A stretch of DNA of 64,000 nt from Oxalobacteraceae bacterium CAVE-383 (GCA_004134995.1 REGP01000002.1:1116001-1180000), one strand, 5' to 3'; positions 27,010 to 35,993 are shown, counted from the first letter of the stretch. A program made the numbers and translations. The notes: a model not told the origin generated them from the letters alone.

Positions 27010-27095
27010 AAAATATTTATTTTACGAAATTTCTTAGTTTGCTTAGTTGAATCTGATTGGTGACTTGCTCTTATTCTGCTGTCAAGGTTGATCAC

Positions 27096-27123
27096 TTGGC
27101 CGCTGCTTGAACGAGAGTAAAAT
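27096..27123 (+). promoter_or_regulatory. Candidate sigma-70 promoter of the small-protein/ART-like pair
   Basis: TTGGCC (27096-27101), 16-base spacer, TAAAAT (27118-27123), 30 bp before the ATG at 27154. The -10 is good and the -35 partial. Confidence 0.4.
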
Positions 27124-27153
27124 CGCATCACCGGATTTTCTTGAGGACCAACC

Positions 27154-27378
27154 ATGACCACTAAAGCTTCTTCGAAGCCGAAACTTTCGGGGCGCCGGCA
27201 ATTCGAGCCGGGAACCATGATATCGGCTGCAGGTGGGTCAGACTCGGCTGATGATTGCTCTCCCTTGAGCGCAATTCTTGCGATGATTCTGGCCAATCCG
27301 GCACTAGGTGAGCAGGCAGCTATAGATGCCGGCATTATTACGAAAACCGGGAGATTAAAAAAGTCCTACAGTTGGTAG
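27154..27378 (+). CDS. Small unknown protein, candidate antitoxin/partner of ART-like protein
   Basis: 74 residues, no recognised family. The first half is polar and probably loose; the second half (residues ~38-74) looks helical and ends with TKTGRLKKSYSW. The ATG has GAGG eight bases before it. It overlaps the next gene by 7 bp, so the two are probably co-translated. Local GC is lower than in surrounding genes, pointing to acquisition. The antitoxin idea rests only on size, order and overlap with a PARP-like partner. Confidence 0.6.
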   Translation: MTTKASSKPKLSGRRQFEPGTMISAAGGSDSADDCSPLSAILAMILANPALGEQAAIDAGIITKTGRLKKSYSW

Positions 27379-28025
27379 TAGTGCTCGACAATCAATACTC
27401 CAAGACTTTGGTGCTTGGCTTTCATGGATGTGATGTATCAACCGGACGTCGATTGATAACAGGCGAATTGAATCATCTTTCGCCTAGCAAAAATCCTTAT
27501 GATTGGATTGGAGACGGCGTTTATTTTTTTGAAAATGATCTCGAAAGAGCGTGGCACTTTGCCGCAACAGCAGCTGCACATCCTCTAAAAAGTTTCACGC
27601 ACAGACCGATCAATACACCTTTTGTAGTCGGTGCAGTTATTGATTTAGGTCACTGTCTCGATCTGTCAAACCAACGGGGAATTAATGAGTTATCACATGC
27701 CTGTAAGGCATTTTTAGCTTTTAGGGGTGAAAATAAGGTCCCGGCCAATCACAAAGCATCTGATGACGATGACGACGTCATCCTGCGAAATTTCGATCGA
27801 GCAGCCATAAATTATTTACATCAATTACGCAGGTTTGATCCATCGCTCATGCCATACGACACCGTACGGAGTCCATTTCCCCAAGGTAAGCCGATAGCGG
27901 AATCGTCCGCTTTCCAACAATATTCCCACATTCAAATTGCGGTTAGAAATGCGAACCGCATCGTAGGCTATTTTTTACCGAAGCAACCTCTAGTGAAGCC
28001 ATATCAAGGATGTGAACCAAATTGA
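27372..28025 (+). CDS. PARP/ADP-ribosyltransferase-like protein, candidate toxin
   Basis: 217 residues from a TTG at 27372 (a GTG at 27381 is also possible). Near the N-terminus it reads LVLGFHGCD, then SKNPYDWIGDGVYFFEN about 20 residues on. That HG...GxGxYF order is what PARP-fold ADP-ribosyltransferases use for NAD binding (H-Y part of the H-Y-E triad). A third catalytic residue is not obvious. Such enzymes modify proteins or nucleic acids with ADP-ribose and are common as toxins. The lower GC, non-ATG start and overlap with a small gene fit a mobile toxin module. Activity is inference. Confidence 0.6.
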   Translation: MVVVLDNQYSKTLVLGFHGCDVSTGRRLITGELNHLSPSKNPYDWIGDGVYFFENDLERAWHFAATAAAHPLKSFTHRPINTPFVVGAVIDLGHCLDLSNQRGINELSHACKAFLAFRGENKVPANHKASDDDDDVILRNFDRAAINYLHQLRRFDPSLMPYDTVRSPFPQGKPIAESSAFQQYSHIQIAVRNANRIVGYFLPKQPLVKPYQGCEPN

Positions 28026-28066
28026 TGGATTAGGCATTTTCTGATTTTGAAAATTTTCTAATCCAT
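28025..28066. repeat. Hairpin at the stop codon of the ART-like gene
   Basis: Arms 28025-28033 (ATGGATTAG) and 28058-28066 (CTAATCCAT) are perfectly complementary around an AT-rich 24-base loop. The left arm begins on the last base of the stop codon. No T-run follows, so a terminator role is only possible. Confidence 0.45.
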
Positions 28067-28242
28067 TAATATCGCATTCTCGCTATGAGAGTCGCTTTCC
28101 AAAACTTCAACATTTTGTCGTGACTCCAGAAAACGTGGATTGGCGTTGACCCGGGAAAACAGGCGCAACTAAGATGTCTTTGGTGCTGAACACACTAAAA
28201 CCACCGGAATTGTCGCCCCGAAAGTCAGCGACATTTTTTCAT

Positions 28243-28368
28243 CCGTAGTCTTTCTACGGTCGGGTAGCGCGCAACGATACAAGACCTTCGGGAAAAGTTG
28301 CGGGCCGTGTGGTTTCGGTGTTCAAGTACCTGGCCACCCTTTTAATAAGGGTGCATTTGAACAAATGC
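28243..28368 (+). ncRNA. Structured RNA / 5' leader, possibly C4-antisense-like
   Basis: Four stems follow each other: 28243-28248/28254-28259 (CCGTAG), 28270-28275/28297-28302 (CGCAAC, enclosing CCTTCGGG), 28336-28341/28347-28352 (ACCCTT) and 28353-28358/28363-28368 (GCATTT with a 4-base loop). The last ends just before the SD of the gene at 28381. The pattern and the GGTTTCGGTGTTC stretch remind me of phage/ICE-type C4 antisense RNA, but I cannot verify this without a covariance model. It may instead be a cis-acting leader. Confidence 0.45.
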
Positions 28369-28380
28369 CAGGAATCTCCC

Positions 28381-28686
28381 ATGACCGTAAAACCACGTCC
28401 TCCTCATCCCTCCAGTCACAAAGCCCCCGTTTTCAGGCTCGTTCCCACCATTAACAAACCGTTAAATGCCGATTGCAGCGAAGTCGCCCGCAAATTGAAG
28501 AAGGCGCTCACAACGGCACAATCGGGCGCCACTGCAGGTGCGCTCATCATTGCTATCGATCAAGCAGGAGAATGGAACGTTGATCTTGCAGGGCAATTGG
28601 TGCGGGACAGGGATACTCTGTGTCTGATCGCATGCCGTGTGTTGGGAGCGTGTCTGGCGCATAGCCAGGGCTGCGAAACAGATTAA
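28381..28686 (+). CDS. Unknown 101-residue protein of accessory type
   Basis: Begins at ATG 28381 with AGGA eight bases upstream. Residues 1-25 are basic and proline-rich; the rest looks alpha/beta (GALIIAIDQAGEWNVDLAG; TLCLIACRVLGACLAHS). No family recognised. A longer frame starts at 28309 but that part is the structured leader. Its setting (structured RNA, low-GC flank) suggests phage or integrative-element origin. No integrase or attachment site was seen. Confidence 0.55.
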   Translation: MTVKPRPPHPSSHKAPVFRLVPTINKPLNADCSEVARKLKKALTTAQSGATAGALIIAIDQAGEWNVDLAGQLVRDRDTLCLIACRVLGACLAHSQGCETD

Positions 28687-28733
28687 TAAGGGCGCCGAGA
28701 AATTTTGATACGATCTGGATCAAGGAGAAAATC

Positions 28734-29312
28734 ATGCGAAAAATCGTCTCGTTTGTACATGTGTCACTGGATGGGTTTGTTGCTTCCGCCGATGCGGGCA
28801 TGGCCAGCCTGGGCTGGATAAGCCTGAGCGCCGATTTGTTTGAATACGTGGAGCAGCGGGTCCAGCAGACCGACGCCGCGTTATACGGGCGGGTAACTTA
28901 CGAGATGATGGAATCGTACTGGCCAACTGCCGCCGAACAGCCCGACGCCAGTGCGCATGACCGTACGCATTCGCGCTGGTACAAGACCGCCCGCAAAATT
29001 GTGCTGTCCAAAACCCTGTTGGGGAAAAATCATCCCGATACCCAAATCATCGGCAGCAATTTAAGCAATGAAATCAACCAGATCAAGCAAAGCGCGGGCA
29101 GCGAAATCCTGATCTTCGGCAGCCCCTCCGCAACGCACGCGCTGATGGCGGAAAACCTCATTGACGAATATTGGCTATTCGTCAATCCGGTTTTGCTGGG
29201 AGGCGGCATCCCCTTGTTCAAAAACATCAGTGACAGGACACACCTCAAGCTGGCCAAGAGCAAAATTTTTGCATCGGGCGTGGTGTGCCTGCATTACGAA
29301 GTAAAACGTTAG
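28734..29312 (+). CDS. Dihydrofolate reductase-like (RibD C-terminal domain) protein
   Basis: 192 residues: VHVSLDGFVAS at the start, ALYGRVTYEMMESYW, then SEILIFGSPSATHALMAENLIDEYWLFVNPVLLGGG. This is the YyaP/RibD_C family, NADPH-dependent reductases of unknown substrate related to DHFR. It is a stand-alone domain, so a role in riboflavin synthesis is unlikely. SD: AAGGAG eight bases before ATG. Converges on cynS. Confidence 0.86.
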   Translation: MRKIVSFVHVSLDGFVASADAGMASLGWISLSADLFEYVEQRVQQTDAALYGRVTYEMMESYWPTAAEQPDASAHDRTHSRWYKTARKIVLSKTLLGKNHPDTQIIGSNLSNEINQIKQSAGSEILIFGSPSATHALMAENLIDEYWLFVNPVLLGGGIPLFKNISDRTHLKLAKSKIFASGVVCLHYEVKR

Positions 29313-29337
29313 CGCCAGGGGCCGCCTTATCCTCGCC

Positions 29338-29808
29338 TCAAAACGGCTTGTACGGCAAAAACTTCCCGTCCAGCGTAATCACCGCGCGCGAGCCGCCTTC
29401 CGGATCGTCGACCTTTTTGATGTCCAGCTTGAAGTTGATGGCGCTGATGATGCCGTCGCCGAACTGCTCGTGCACCAGCGCTTTCAGCGTCGAGCCGTAT
29501 ACCTGCACCATTTCATAGAAACGGTAAACCGTCGGATCGACCGGCACGCCGCCGTCGATGCTGCCGCGCAATGGAATGGTCTGCAGCAGCGCAATATCAT
29601 CGCTGTTCAAACCGAGCTTGTCGCCGACCAGTTTCGCGGCGTCGGCCGGCAGCGGGTGCTGTCCCAGCAAGGCGGCGGTGACATAGACCAGGCTCAGGCC
29701 GGTGCCCTCGGCCAGCGATTCCCAGGAAAGATTCTTGTGCATCTTGGCGTCGATGACGGCGTCGGTCAGCGCCTGGCGGGGATATTGCGAATATTGGGAT
29801 TGGAGCAT
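29338..29808 (-). CDS. cynS: Cyanate hydratase (cyanase)
   Basis: 156 residues, the usual length. The N-terminal half is a helix-turn-helix-like oligomerisation domain ([21 protein letters not shown]). The C-terminal half holds the catalytic set known from E. coli CynS: Arg and Glu in [11 protein letters not shown] and Ser in DGIISAINF. It converts cyanate and bicarbonate to ammonia and CO2. It lies downstream of the MocR regulator and across from the Nit1C cluster, which fits use of cyanide/cyanate as nitrogen source. Confidence 0.96.
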   Translation of the reverse strand: MLQSQYSQYPRQALTDAVIDAKMHKNLSWESLAEGTGLSLVYVTAALLGQHPLPADAAKLVGDKLGLNSDDIALLQTIPLRGSIDGGVPVDPTVYRFYEMVQVYGSTLKALVHEQFGDGIISAINFKLDIKKVDDPEGGSRAVITLDGKFLPYKPF

Positions 29809-29907
29809 GATGTTTCCTTTTTCAGTGAGGTGCGAGCGGTTGATGAGGTGAATAAAAGTAATGCTTGGCCGAATAAGTGAACAGGCAAGTCAATAAACAG
29901 GCAGCCG

Positions 29908-31302
29908 CTACACGATCGCCGGCGCCGCAATCGGCGCACCCTGCAGCGCTTCGGCAATCAATTCCAGCGCATGCTGGATATGTTCGCGGTCGGCAACGCC
30001 GCCTATGCATACGCGTACGGCTTCCGGCGGCTGCACCGAAACCGCGAACGCATCGCTGGCCACCACGCCGACGCCGGACGAGCGCATGTGCGCCGCGAAC
30101 GCATTGCGGTTCCATGGCGCCGGCAGGCTGATCCATAAATGGAAGGCTTCCGGCTTGGATGTGTAGCTGCCGGCCGGCAGGATGCGCGCGGCCAGTTTTT
30201 GGCGCGCCATGGATTCCTTGCGGATGGCGTTCAGCGCCAGATCGGCGGTGCCGTCGCGGATCCAGCGCGTTGCCAGCGAGGAAGTGATCGGCGAGGCCAT
30301 GACCGTGGTGGCGCGCAGCGCGGCCGCCAGCCGCGAGGCATATTGCGCGTCCGGCGCCACCAGGTAGGCAATGCGCAGGCCGGCGCCGACGCATTTGGCC
30401 AGCCCCGCTATATAGAAGGTGATGTCGGCGCCGATGGCGGCGATCGCGGGCGGCGTCACGCGCGGCAGGAAGCCGTAGGCGTCGTCCTCGATGATGGGCA
30501 CGTTGTAATTGCGCGCCACATCCACCAGCGCGCGCCGGCGCGCTTCCGACATCACGGCGGTGGTCGGATTGAGCAGGGTCGGATTGCAGTACAGCGCTTT
30601 CGGCGCGTATTGCGCGCAGGCGGCGGCAAAGGCCACGGCGTCGATGCCCTCGCCATCCATCGGCAGGCCGATCAGCTTGATGCCGAGCTGCGTGGCCAGC
30701 GCCTGCAGGCCGGGATAGGTCAATTCTTCGCAGCAGATGACCGAGCCGGCGCTGGCCAGCGTGGTCAGCACCGCCAGCAGCGCGCTTTGCGCGCCCGGCA
30801 CCACCAGCAGGCGGGCCGGATCCACGCTCATGCCGCGCCGGCGCAGCCAGAGTGCGCCGGCGGCGCGATCGTCCGGGGAGCCGCCAAAATCCTGATAGCG
30901 CATCAAATCGCGCAGCTGGCCGGAAACCGCCGCAAAGCCGCCTTGCATCAATTCCAGCAGTTCCGCCGAATAGGGTTCCGGCGGCATGTTCATGGACATG
31001 TCGATATTCGGCCGGCCTTCGAACACGCGCGGCATCTTCAGGCGGCGCCGGCCGCAGACGAAGGTGCCGCGCCCGACCACCGAATCGATCAGCCCGCGCC
31101 GGTGCGCTTCGCTATAGGCCCGCGCCACGGTGGTGAAATCGATGCCGAGCGCGTCGGCCAGCTTGCGCTGTGGCGGCAGGCGCTGCTCGGCGGTCAATTG
31201 TCCCGTCGCAATATCTTCGGCGATGGCGTTGGCGATCGCCAGATAGAGCGGCGCGGCGCCCTTTTTAATCTTGGGCTGCCATCCGCCCTGTGTTTTTACC
31301 AT
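29908..31302 (-). CDS. MocR/PdxR-type regulator: GntR HTH fused to aminotransferase-like domain
   Basis: 464 residues. An N-terminal GntR winged helix (LYLAIANAIAEDIATGQL; LPPQRKLADALGIDFTTVARAYSEA) is followed by a fold-type I PLP domain (LVVPGAQSALLAV; IIEDDAYGFLPR). The usual PLP-lysine region reads YIAGLAKCVGAGLRIAYL, with Lys present. MocR proteins are PLP-sensing transcription factors. AAGGA lies eight bases before the ATG. It is divergent from Nit1C, 440 bp away, and upstream of cynS, so either may be its target. Confidence 0.9.
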   Translation of the reverse strand: MVKTQGGWQPKIKKGAAPLYLAIANAIAEDIATGQLTAEQRLPPQRKLADALGIDFTTVARAYSEAHRRGLIDSVVGRGTFVCGRRRLKMPRVFEGRPNIDMSMNMPPEPYSAELLELMQGGFAAVSGQLRDLMRYQDFGGSPDDRAAGALWLRRRGMSVDPARLLVVPGAQSALLAVLTTLASAGSVICCEELTYPGLQALATQLGIKLIGLPMDGEGIDAVAFAAACAQYAPKALYCNPTLLNPTTAVMSEARRRALVDVARNYNVPIIEDDAYGFLPRVTPPAIAAIGADITFYIAGLAKCVGAGLRIAYLVAPDAQYASRLAAALRATTVMASPITSSLATRWIRDGTADLALNAIRKESMARQKLAARILPAGSYTSKPEAFHLWISLPAPWNRNAFAAHMRSSGVGVVASDAFAVSVQPPEAVRVCIGGVADREHIQHALELIAEALQGAPIAAPAIV

Positions 31303-31742
31303 ATCGATCTTCCTTAACTTGTCCGAGTTCTGCGTGATTCATGCCGGATGCAAATGAATGCATTTTCCGTTCCATGCAATCCGGGCGGTAAACGCATCAT
31401 CAATGCGCATTGACTGCATGTTTTCGCACGCTTTTAAAGCATCGCCGCACATCGCGGTGCAGCCATGGCGGAGCGCGGCTTCCGGGATTGAATGGGTCGA
31501 TTGAATGGATCGTATTTTCCGGTGAAGAAATTTTGAAAACCGCGCGCGGCCGCGGCCCAGCGACGATGCCGTCTTTCGGGGCTGGACTACAAATTGCCTG
31601 CATTTTTCTCCAGTCAATCCGGTGTTTCATGGCGATTGGATGGCACGCCTGATGCATTCAATCCGGGTGTCGCGACAAGGATCGGGCGATTTAACAGAAA
31701 CGGATTCCGTTCAATTTTTCATTCACTTTCAGGAGCCTCACC
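31303..31742. promoter_or_regulatory. Divergent regulatory region between mocR-like gene and Nit1C cluster
   Basis: 440 bp without a believable gene. It contains the sigma-54 element described separately and, ~180 bp upstream of it, a dyad GCAC-N6-GTGC (31447-31460). The dyad resembles half of an NtrC or MocR site but has N6, not the N7 expected for NtrC. The plus-strand leader runs from the sigma-54 promoter to the SD (AGGAG, 31730-31734) before 31743. Confidence 0.5.
31641..31656 (+). promoter_or_regulatory. Candidate sigma-54 promoter of the Nit1C cluster
   Basis: TGGCACG (31641-31647), four bases, ATGCA (31652-31656). GG and GC are exactly 10 bases apart, as sigma-54 holoenzyme requires. 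One mismatch to the TTGCA -12 box. It lies 86 bp before the first Nit1C start codon, which suits genes switched on by nitrogen shortage. Confidence 0.62.
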
Positions 31743-32225
31743 ATGCCAGCAGTCAATAAACCAGCCCACGCCAAAGGCGATTTTTTCGTTGATTACGAAG
31801 AAAAGGTATTCGAAGACGTCAAGGCCAAGCCCGGCGAAAAAGCGCTGGTCACATTCCATACAGTCGCTTTCGAAGGCTCGATCGGCTTCGTCAACCTGCT
31901 GCAGGCCACGCGCCTGCAGCGCAAAGGCTATGAAACCTCGGTGCTGCTGTACGGCCCGGGCGTAACCCTCGGCATCCAGCGCGGTTTCCCGACGCTTGGC
32001 GACGAAGCCTTCCCCGGCCATCTGAACCAGAACAACCAGCTCGTCAAATTCATGGCCGAAGGCGGCAAGGTCTATGCCTGCCGCTTTGCGCTGCAAGCGC
32101 TGTACGGCCACGGCGAAGCGTCGCTGATTCCGGGCATTCGCGCCATCAGCCCGCTGGATGTGCTCGACATCAAGCTGCTGCATACACGCGACAACGCCGT
32201 GATCCTCGACACCTGGACGCTGTAA
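31743..32225 (+). CDS. Nitrogen-starvation response protein, MSMEG_0572/Sll0783 family
   Basis: 160 residues, DsrE-like alpha/beta fold by appearance: [31 protein letters not shown] style core, then [17 protein letters not shown]. It is the first gene of Nit1C clusters in cyanobacteria, mycobacteria and Proteobacteria. Sll0783 of Synechocystis is strongly induced on nitrogen depletion (literature knowledge). Its biochemical role is unknown. AGGAG precedes the ATG. Start of an eight-gene collinear cluster. Confidence 0.88.
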   Translation: MPAVNKPAHAKGDFFVDYEEKVFEDVKAKPGEKALVTFHTVAFEGSIGFVNLLQATRLQRKGYETSVLLYGPGVTLGIQRGFPTLGDEAFPGHLNQNNQLVKFMAEGGKVYACRFALQALYGHGEASLIPGIRAISPLDVLDIKLLHTRDNAVILDTWTL

Positions 32226-32244
32226 GCAAGGCAAGGGCGGAATC

Positions 32245-33303
32245 ATGACAACGGTAAAAAAGACAGGAAAGATCGTGCGGGCCGCGGCGATCCAGATCGC
32301 CCCCGATCTGGAGAGCGCGACCGGCACGCTGGACAAGGTATGCACGGCGATCCAGGACGCGGCCGCGCAGGGCGCCGAACTGGTGGTGTTTCCCGAAACC
32401 TTCGTTCCCTACTATCCGTACTTCTCCTTCATACGGCCGCCCTTCCAATCCGGTCCTGAACACCTGCTGCTGTACGAACGCGCAGTCGTGGTGCCGGGGC
32501 CGGTGACCGACGCCGTGGCCGCCGCCGCGCGCAGCCATGGCGTGGTGGTGGTGCTGGGCGTGAACGAACGCGATCACGGCACCCTGTACAACACGCAACT
32601 GGTATTCGACGCCAACGGCGAACTGGTGCTGAAGCGCCGCAAGATTACGCCGACCTATCACGAACGCATGATCTGGGGCCAGGGCGACGGCAGCGGATTG
32701 AAGGTTGTGCCGACCGCCGTCGGCCGCATCGGCGCGCTGGCCTGCTGGGAGCATTACAACCCGCTGGCGCGCTATGCGCTCATGGCGCAGCACGAAGAGA
32801 TTCATTGCGCGCAATTTCCCGGCTCCATGGTCGGACAAATTTTCGCCGACCAGATGGAAGTGACGATCCGCCATCATGCGCTGGAATCGGCCTGCTTCGT
32901 GGTCAACGCCACCGGCTGGCTGACCGACGAACAAATCATGTCGATCACACCGGATACGGGCGTGCAGAAAGCGCTGCGCGGCGGCTGCTGCACCGCGATC
33001 GTCTCGCCTGAAGGCGTGCATCTGGCCGAACCGCTGCGCAGCGGCGAGGGCATGGTGATCGCCGATCTCGACATGTCGCTCATCACCAAGCGCAAACGCA
33101 TGATGGATTCGGTCGGCCATTATGCGCGCCCCGAATTGCTGAGCCTGGTGGTCGACGGCCGCCGCGCCGCGCCGACATCCTCCCTGTTTCCGTCCGGCCC
33201 CGGCCCCGGCCTGGAAGCCGCCGCCGCATCCATACCTACGTCAACCTTAGTGAGCGCACATCATGCAAACAGTCACCAAACCGAACCAGCAACTGATCAC
33301 TGA
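32245..33303 (+). CDS. Nit1-type nitrilase (Sll0784 family)
   Basis: 352 residues with the nitrilase triad: Glu51 in [12 protein letters not shown], Lys133 in [10 protein letters not shown] and Cys167 in [10 protein letters not shown]. It hydrolyses nitriles to acid plus ammonia. Within Nit1C this enzyme has been tied to bacterial growth on cyanide (NitC), so free cyanide or a cyanide-derived nitrile is the likely substrate here. The last ~30 residues are loose and overlap the next gene by 41 bp, an unusually long overlap. Confidence 0.93.
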   Translation: MTTVKKTGKIVRAAAIQIAPDLESATGTLDKVCTAIQDAAAQGAELVVFPETFVPYYPYFSFIRPPFQSGPEHLLLYERAVVVPGPVTDAVAAAARSHGVVVVLGVNERDHGTLYNTQLVFDANGELVLKRRKITPTYHERMIWGQGDGSGLKVVPTAVGRIGALACWEHYNPLARYALMAQHEEIHCAQFPGSMVGQIFADQMEVTIRHHALESACFVVNATGWLTDEQIMSITPDTGVQKALRGGCCTAIVSPEGVHLAEPLRSGEGMVIADLDMSLITKRKRMMDSVGHYARPELLSLVVDGRRAAPTSSLFPSGPGPGLEAAAASIPTSTLVSAHHANSHQTEPATDH

Positions 33304-34378
33304 ACTGCAATCGCTCGGCCTGCGGCTGCACGATCCGAATGCCGGCGCCGCCAGCCGGCGCGGCGGCGCCGGGCCGTCCGATCACAAGGCGGTGGTGGTG
33401 GACGGCCATACGGTCATGATTCCGGTGCATACGGCCAGTTCATTCTCGTCGCCGTTTGCGGCCGCGGCGCTGGGGCCGGACGGCAACAGCACGCTGACGC
33501 GGGACGGCGTGTCGGTCGGCGTGATTTCATTTCCGCGCCAGCCGCGCTTCTATAAATTGCAGACGTTGGACGGCGTGGCCTATTCCAAGATCGCGACGCT
33601 GCACGGCTCGGATGTGCTGGCAACCACCGTTCTGCAAAGCTGCATCCGCTACGAGAGCCGCAAGAAGTCCTGCCAGTTCTGCGCCATCGGCCAGTCGCTG
33701 GCGGCCGGCCGCACCATCCTGCGCAAGACGCCGGAACAATTGGGCGAAGTGGCGCGCGCCGCGGTGCTGTTGGATGGCGTCAAGCATATGGTGATGACCA
33801 CCGGCACGCCCAATGCTACCGATCGCGGCGCGCAAATCCTGTGCGAAAGCGCGTTCGGCGTGAAAAGCGCGGTCGATCTGCCGATCCAGGGCCAATGCGA
33901 GCCGCCGGACGACGACGCCTGGTTCAAGCGCATGCACGACGCCGGCATCGATTCGCTCGGCATGCATCTGGAAGCGGTCACGCCGGCGGTGCGCGCGCGC
34001 ATCATGCCGGGCAAGGCCACGGTGTCGGTGGAGCGTTATTTCGATGCGTTCGAAAAAGCCGTCGACGTGTTCGGCCGCGGCCAGGTCAGCACCTACATCC
34101 TGGCCGGGCTGGGCGATACCGACGAGGCCATTCTGCGCACCTGCGAAAAGCTGGTCGCCATCGGCGTCTATCCCTTCGTGGTGCCGTTCGTGCCGATCGC
34201 CGGCACGCCGCTGGAAGACCATCCTTCGCCATCGCCGCAGGCCATGCGCGAACTGTTGTCGCCGCTGGCCGCAATGCTCGACGCCGGCGGGCTGCATTCC
34301 GGCGAGATCAAAGCCGGCTGCGGCCGCTGCGGCGCCTGCTCGTCCTTGTCCACTTTCGAAAAGAAGAGGCCGTCATGA
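33263..34378 (+). CDS. Radical SAM protein, MSMEG_0568 family
   Basis: 371 residues. Candidate cluster cysteines are Cys127, Cys137 and Cys140 (C-x9-C-x2-C in [14 protein letters not shown]), not the classical C-x3-C-x2-C, as is known for this family. A C-terminal CGRCGAC motif (~355-361) may bind a second metal or Fe-S cluster. It should use S-adenosylmethionine radical chemistry on an unknown Nit1C intermediate. Start at ATG 33263 lies within the end of the nitrilase gene. It shares ATGA with the GNAT gene. Confidence 0.88.
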   Translation: MQTVTKPNQQLITELQSLGLRLHDPNAGAASRRGGAGPSDHKAVVVDGHTVMIPVHTASSFSSPFAAAALGPDGNSTLTRDGVSVGVISFPRQPRFYKLQTLDGVAYSKIATLHGSDVLATTVLQSCIRYESRKKSCQFCAIGQSLAAGRTILRKTPEQLGEVARAAVLLDGVKHMVMTTGTPNATDRGAQILCESAFGVKSAVDLPIQGQCEPPDDDAWFKRMHDAGIDSLGMHLEAVTPAVRARIMPGKATVSVERYFDAFEKAVDVFGRGQVSTYILAGLGDTDEAILRTCEKLVAIGVYPFVVPFVPIAGTPLEDHPSPSPQAMRELLSPLAAMLDAGGLHSGEIKAGCGRCGACSSLSTFEKKRPS

Positions 34379-34950
34379 ATACGAATATCGACTGCGGCAG
34401 CGCGGCAGCGGTTGGCGCCATCGATGCCATCGATTCCGCCGAACGCGTGGTCCGCATCAAGCTGGCGATGACGCCGGCCGAACGCCAGGCCACGCGCCGG
34501 TTGCGGCGCGCGGTGTTCTGCGAAGAGCAGGGCATTTTCGACGGCGACGATGCCGATGTGATCGACGTCCTGGCCTTGCCGATCGCCGCCGTGATCAGCG
34601 TGCCCGGCATGCCGGACGAAGTGGTCGGCACGGTGCGCATCCATGAAACCGAACCGGGCGTCTGGTACGGCTCGCGGCTGGCGGTGGCGCAGCACGCGCG
34701 GCGCATCGGGTCGATCGGCAGCGGCCTGATCAAGCTGGCGGTCGGCACCGCGCACGCATACGGCTGCAAGACCTTCCTGGCGCAGGTGCAGAGCCAGAAT
34801 GTGCCGCTGTTCCGCCGCCTGCACTGGGATACCCTGGCCGAGATCGACGTGCACGGCCGGCCGCATCATCTGATGCAGGCCGATCTGGCGCACTATCCGC
34901 CCATCGCGGACGGCGACGTCGGCTTCATCGTCAAGCGCGGCGCGCCATGA
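34375..34950 (+). CDS. GNAT N-acetyltransferase, MSMEG_0567/Sll0786 N-terminal type
   Basis: 191 residues with the GNAT pattern: TRRLRRAVFCEEQGIF early on, VVGTVRIHE, and the acetyl-CoA loop-like RLAVAQHARRIGSIGSGLIKLA. It acetylates an unknown amine in the Nit1C pathway. The start at 34375 overlaps the radical SAM stop by 4 bp and its own stop overlaps the next start by 4 bp. In mycobacteria this and the next domain are fused in one protein; here they are separate genes. Confidence 0.87.
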   Translation: MNTNIDCGSAAAVGAIDAIDSAERVVRIKLAMTPAERQATRRLRRAVFCEEQGIFDGDDADVIDVLALPIAAVISVPGMPDEVVGTVRIHETEPGVWYGSRLAVAQHARRIGSIGSGLIKLAVGTAHAYGCKTFLAQVQSQNVPLFRRLHWDTLAEIDVHGRPHHLMQADLAHYPPIADGDVGFIVKRGAP

Positions 34951-35993
34951 ATGCCCGCGCCGACGCGTCCAGCCTGGCCGGCGGCGAACCGCCGCTGGCC
35001 GAGCTGGCGGCGCAGTTGCGCGCCTCGCGCGGGATTGCGCACAAGCGCGATATCGATGCGGTGATGCGGACACTGGGCGTCGGCGCCGTGCATGAAGGCG
35101 CCGCGGCGATTCTGGTTGGCGACGACTGCGCCGCCATTCCGGATGCCGACGGCGAGGGCTATCTGCTGTTCGCCATCGAAGGATTCATCAACGAATTCGT
35201 CGAGAAGGAACCGTGGTTCGCCGGCTATTGCGGCGTGATGGTCAATGTCAGCGATATCTATGCCATGGGCGGGCGGCCGCTGGCGATCGTCGATGCGTTG
35301 TGGAGCCGCGGCGGCGACGCCGCGCAGCCGATCCTGCAGGGGCTGGCGGCGGCGTCGAAGGTCTATGGCGTGCCGATTGTCGGCGGCCACAGCAATCGCC
35401 GCAACGACAGGGAGCAGTTGTCGGTGGCCATCGTCGGCCGCGCCGCGCGCTTGCTGACCAGCTTCGATGCGCGGCCCGGCCAGAACCTGGTGGCGGCGAT
35501 CGATCTGCGCGGACGTTTTCATGAACCGCATAACTATTGGGACGCCAGCAGCGGATCGCCGGCCGAGCGCTTGCGCGCCGATCTGGAACTGTTGCCCGCC
35601 ATCGCCGAGGCGGGCTTGTCCGAAGCCGCCAAGGACATCAGCATGGCCGGCGTGGTCGGCACCGCGCTGATGCTGCTCGAATGTTCGGCGCTGGGCGCGG
35701 TCATCGATCTCGACGCGATCCCGAAGCCGGATGGCGTGCCGCTGCAGCGCTGGCTGGCGGCATTTCCGAGTTTCGGTTTCCTGTTGAGCGTGGCCGACCG
35801 GGACCTGGACGCCGTGCTTGCCCGTTTCCGCGGACGCGATATCGCCTGTGCCGCCATCGGCCGCACCGACGCTACGCAGGAAGTCCGCCTGCAACGCGGC
35901 GCCGAGACGGTGTCGTTCTGGGATTTCAAACAGGAAGCGCTGATCGGCTGCGGGCCGGCGCGCATCGACGCGGCGGCGCCCGGCCATGTCTGA
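34947..35993 (+). CDS. AIR synthase-related protein, Sll0787 family
   Basis: 348 residues resembling PurM/selenophosphate-synthetase-type ATP enzymes: DDCAAIPDADGEGYLLFA near residue 55, GYCGVMVNVSDIYAMGGRPLAIVDAL, VGGHSNRR, and MAGVVGTALMLLE later. This superfamily phosphorylates or activates oxygen with ATP to form C-N or C-Se products. Here it likely acts on a nitrogen-containing intermediate of Nit1C; substrate unknown. 4-bp and 8-bp overlaps with its neighbours. Confidence 0.88.
   Translation: MNARADASSLAGGEPPLAELAAQLRASRGIAHKRDIDAVMRTLGVGAVHEGAAAILVGDDCAAIPDADGEGYLLFAIEGFINEFVEKEPWFAGYCGVMVNVSDIYAMGGRPLAIVDALWSRGGDAAQPILQGLAAASKVYGVPIVGGHSNRRNDREQLSVAIVGRAARLLTSFDARPGQNLVAAIDLRGRFHEPHNYWDASSGSPAERLRADLELLPAIAEAGLSEAAKDISMAGVVGTALMLLECSALGAVIDLDAIPKPDGVPLQRWLAAFPSFGFLLSVADRDLDAVLARFRGRDIACAAIGRTDATQEVRLQRGAETVSFWDFKQEALIGCGPARIDAAAPGHV

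Noticed and set aside
27154-28686. Prophage or integrative element
   Set aside because: Lower GC and a structured RNA hint at transfer, but no integrase, tRNA attachment site, repeat boundary or phage structural gene is visible.
31447-31460. GCAC-N6-GTGC dyad as an NtrC binding site
   Set aside because: NtrC sites have a 7-base centre; the 6-base spacing makes the call unsafe, so it is noted only within the regional entry.
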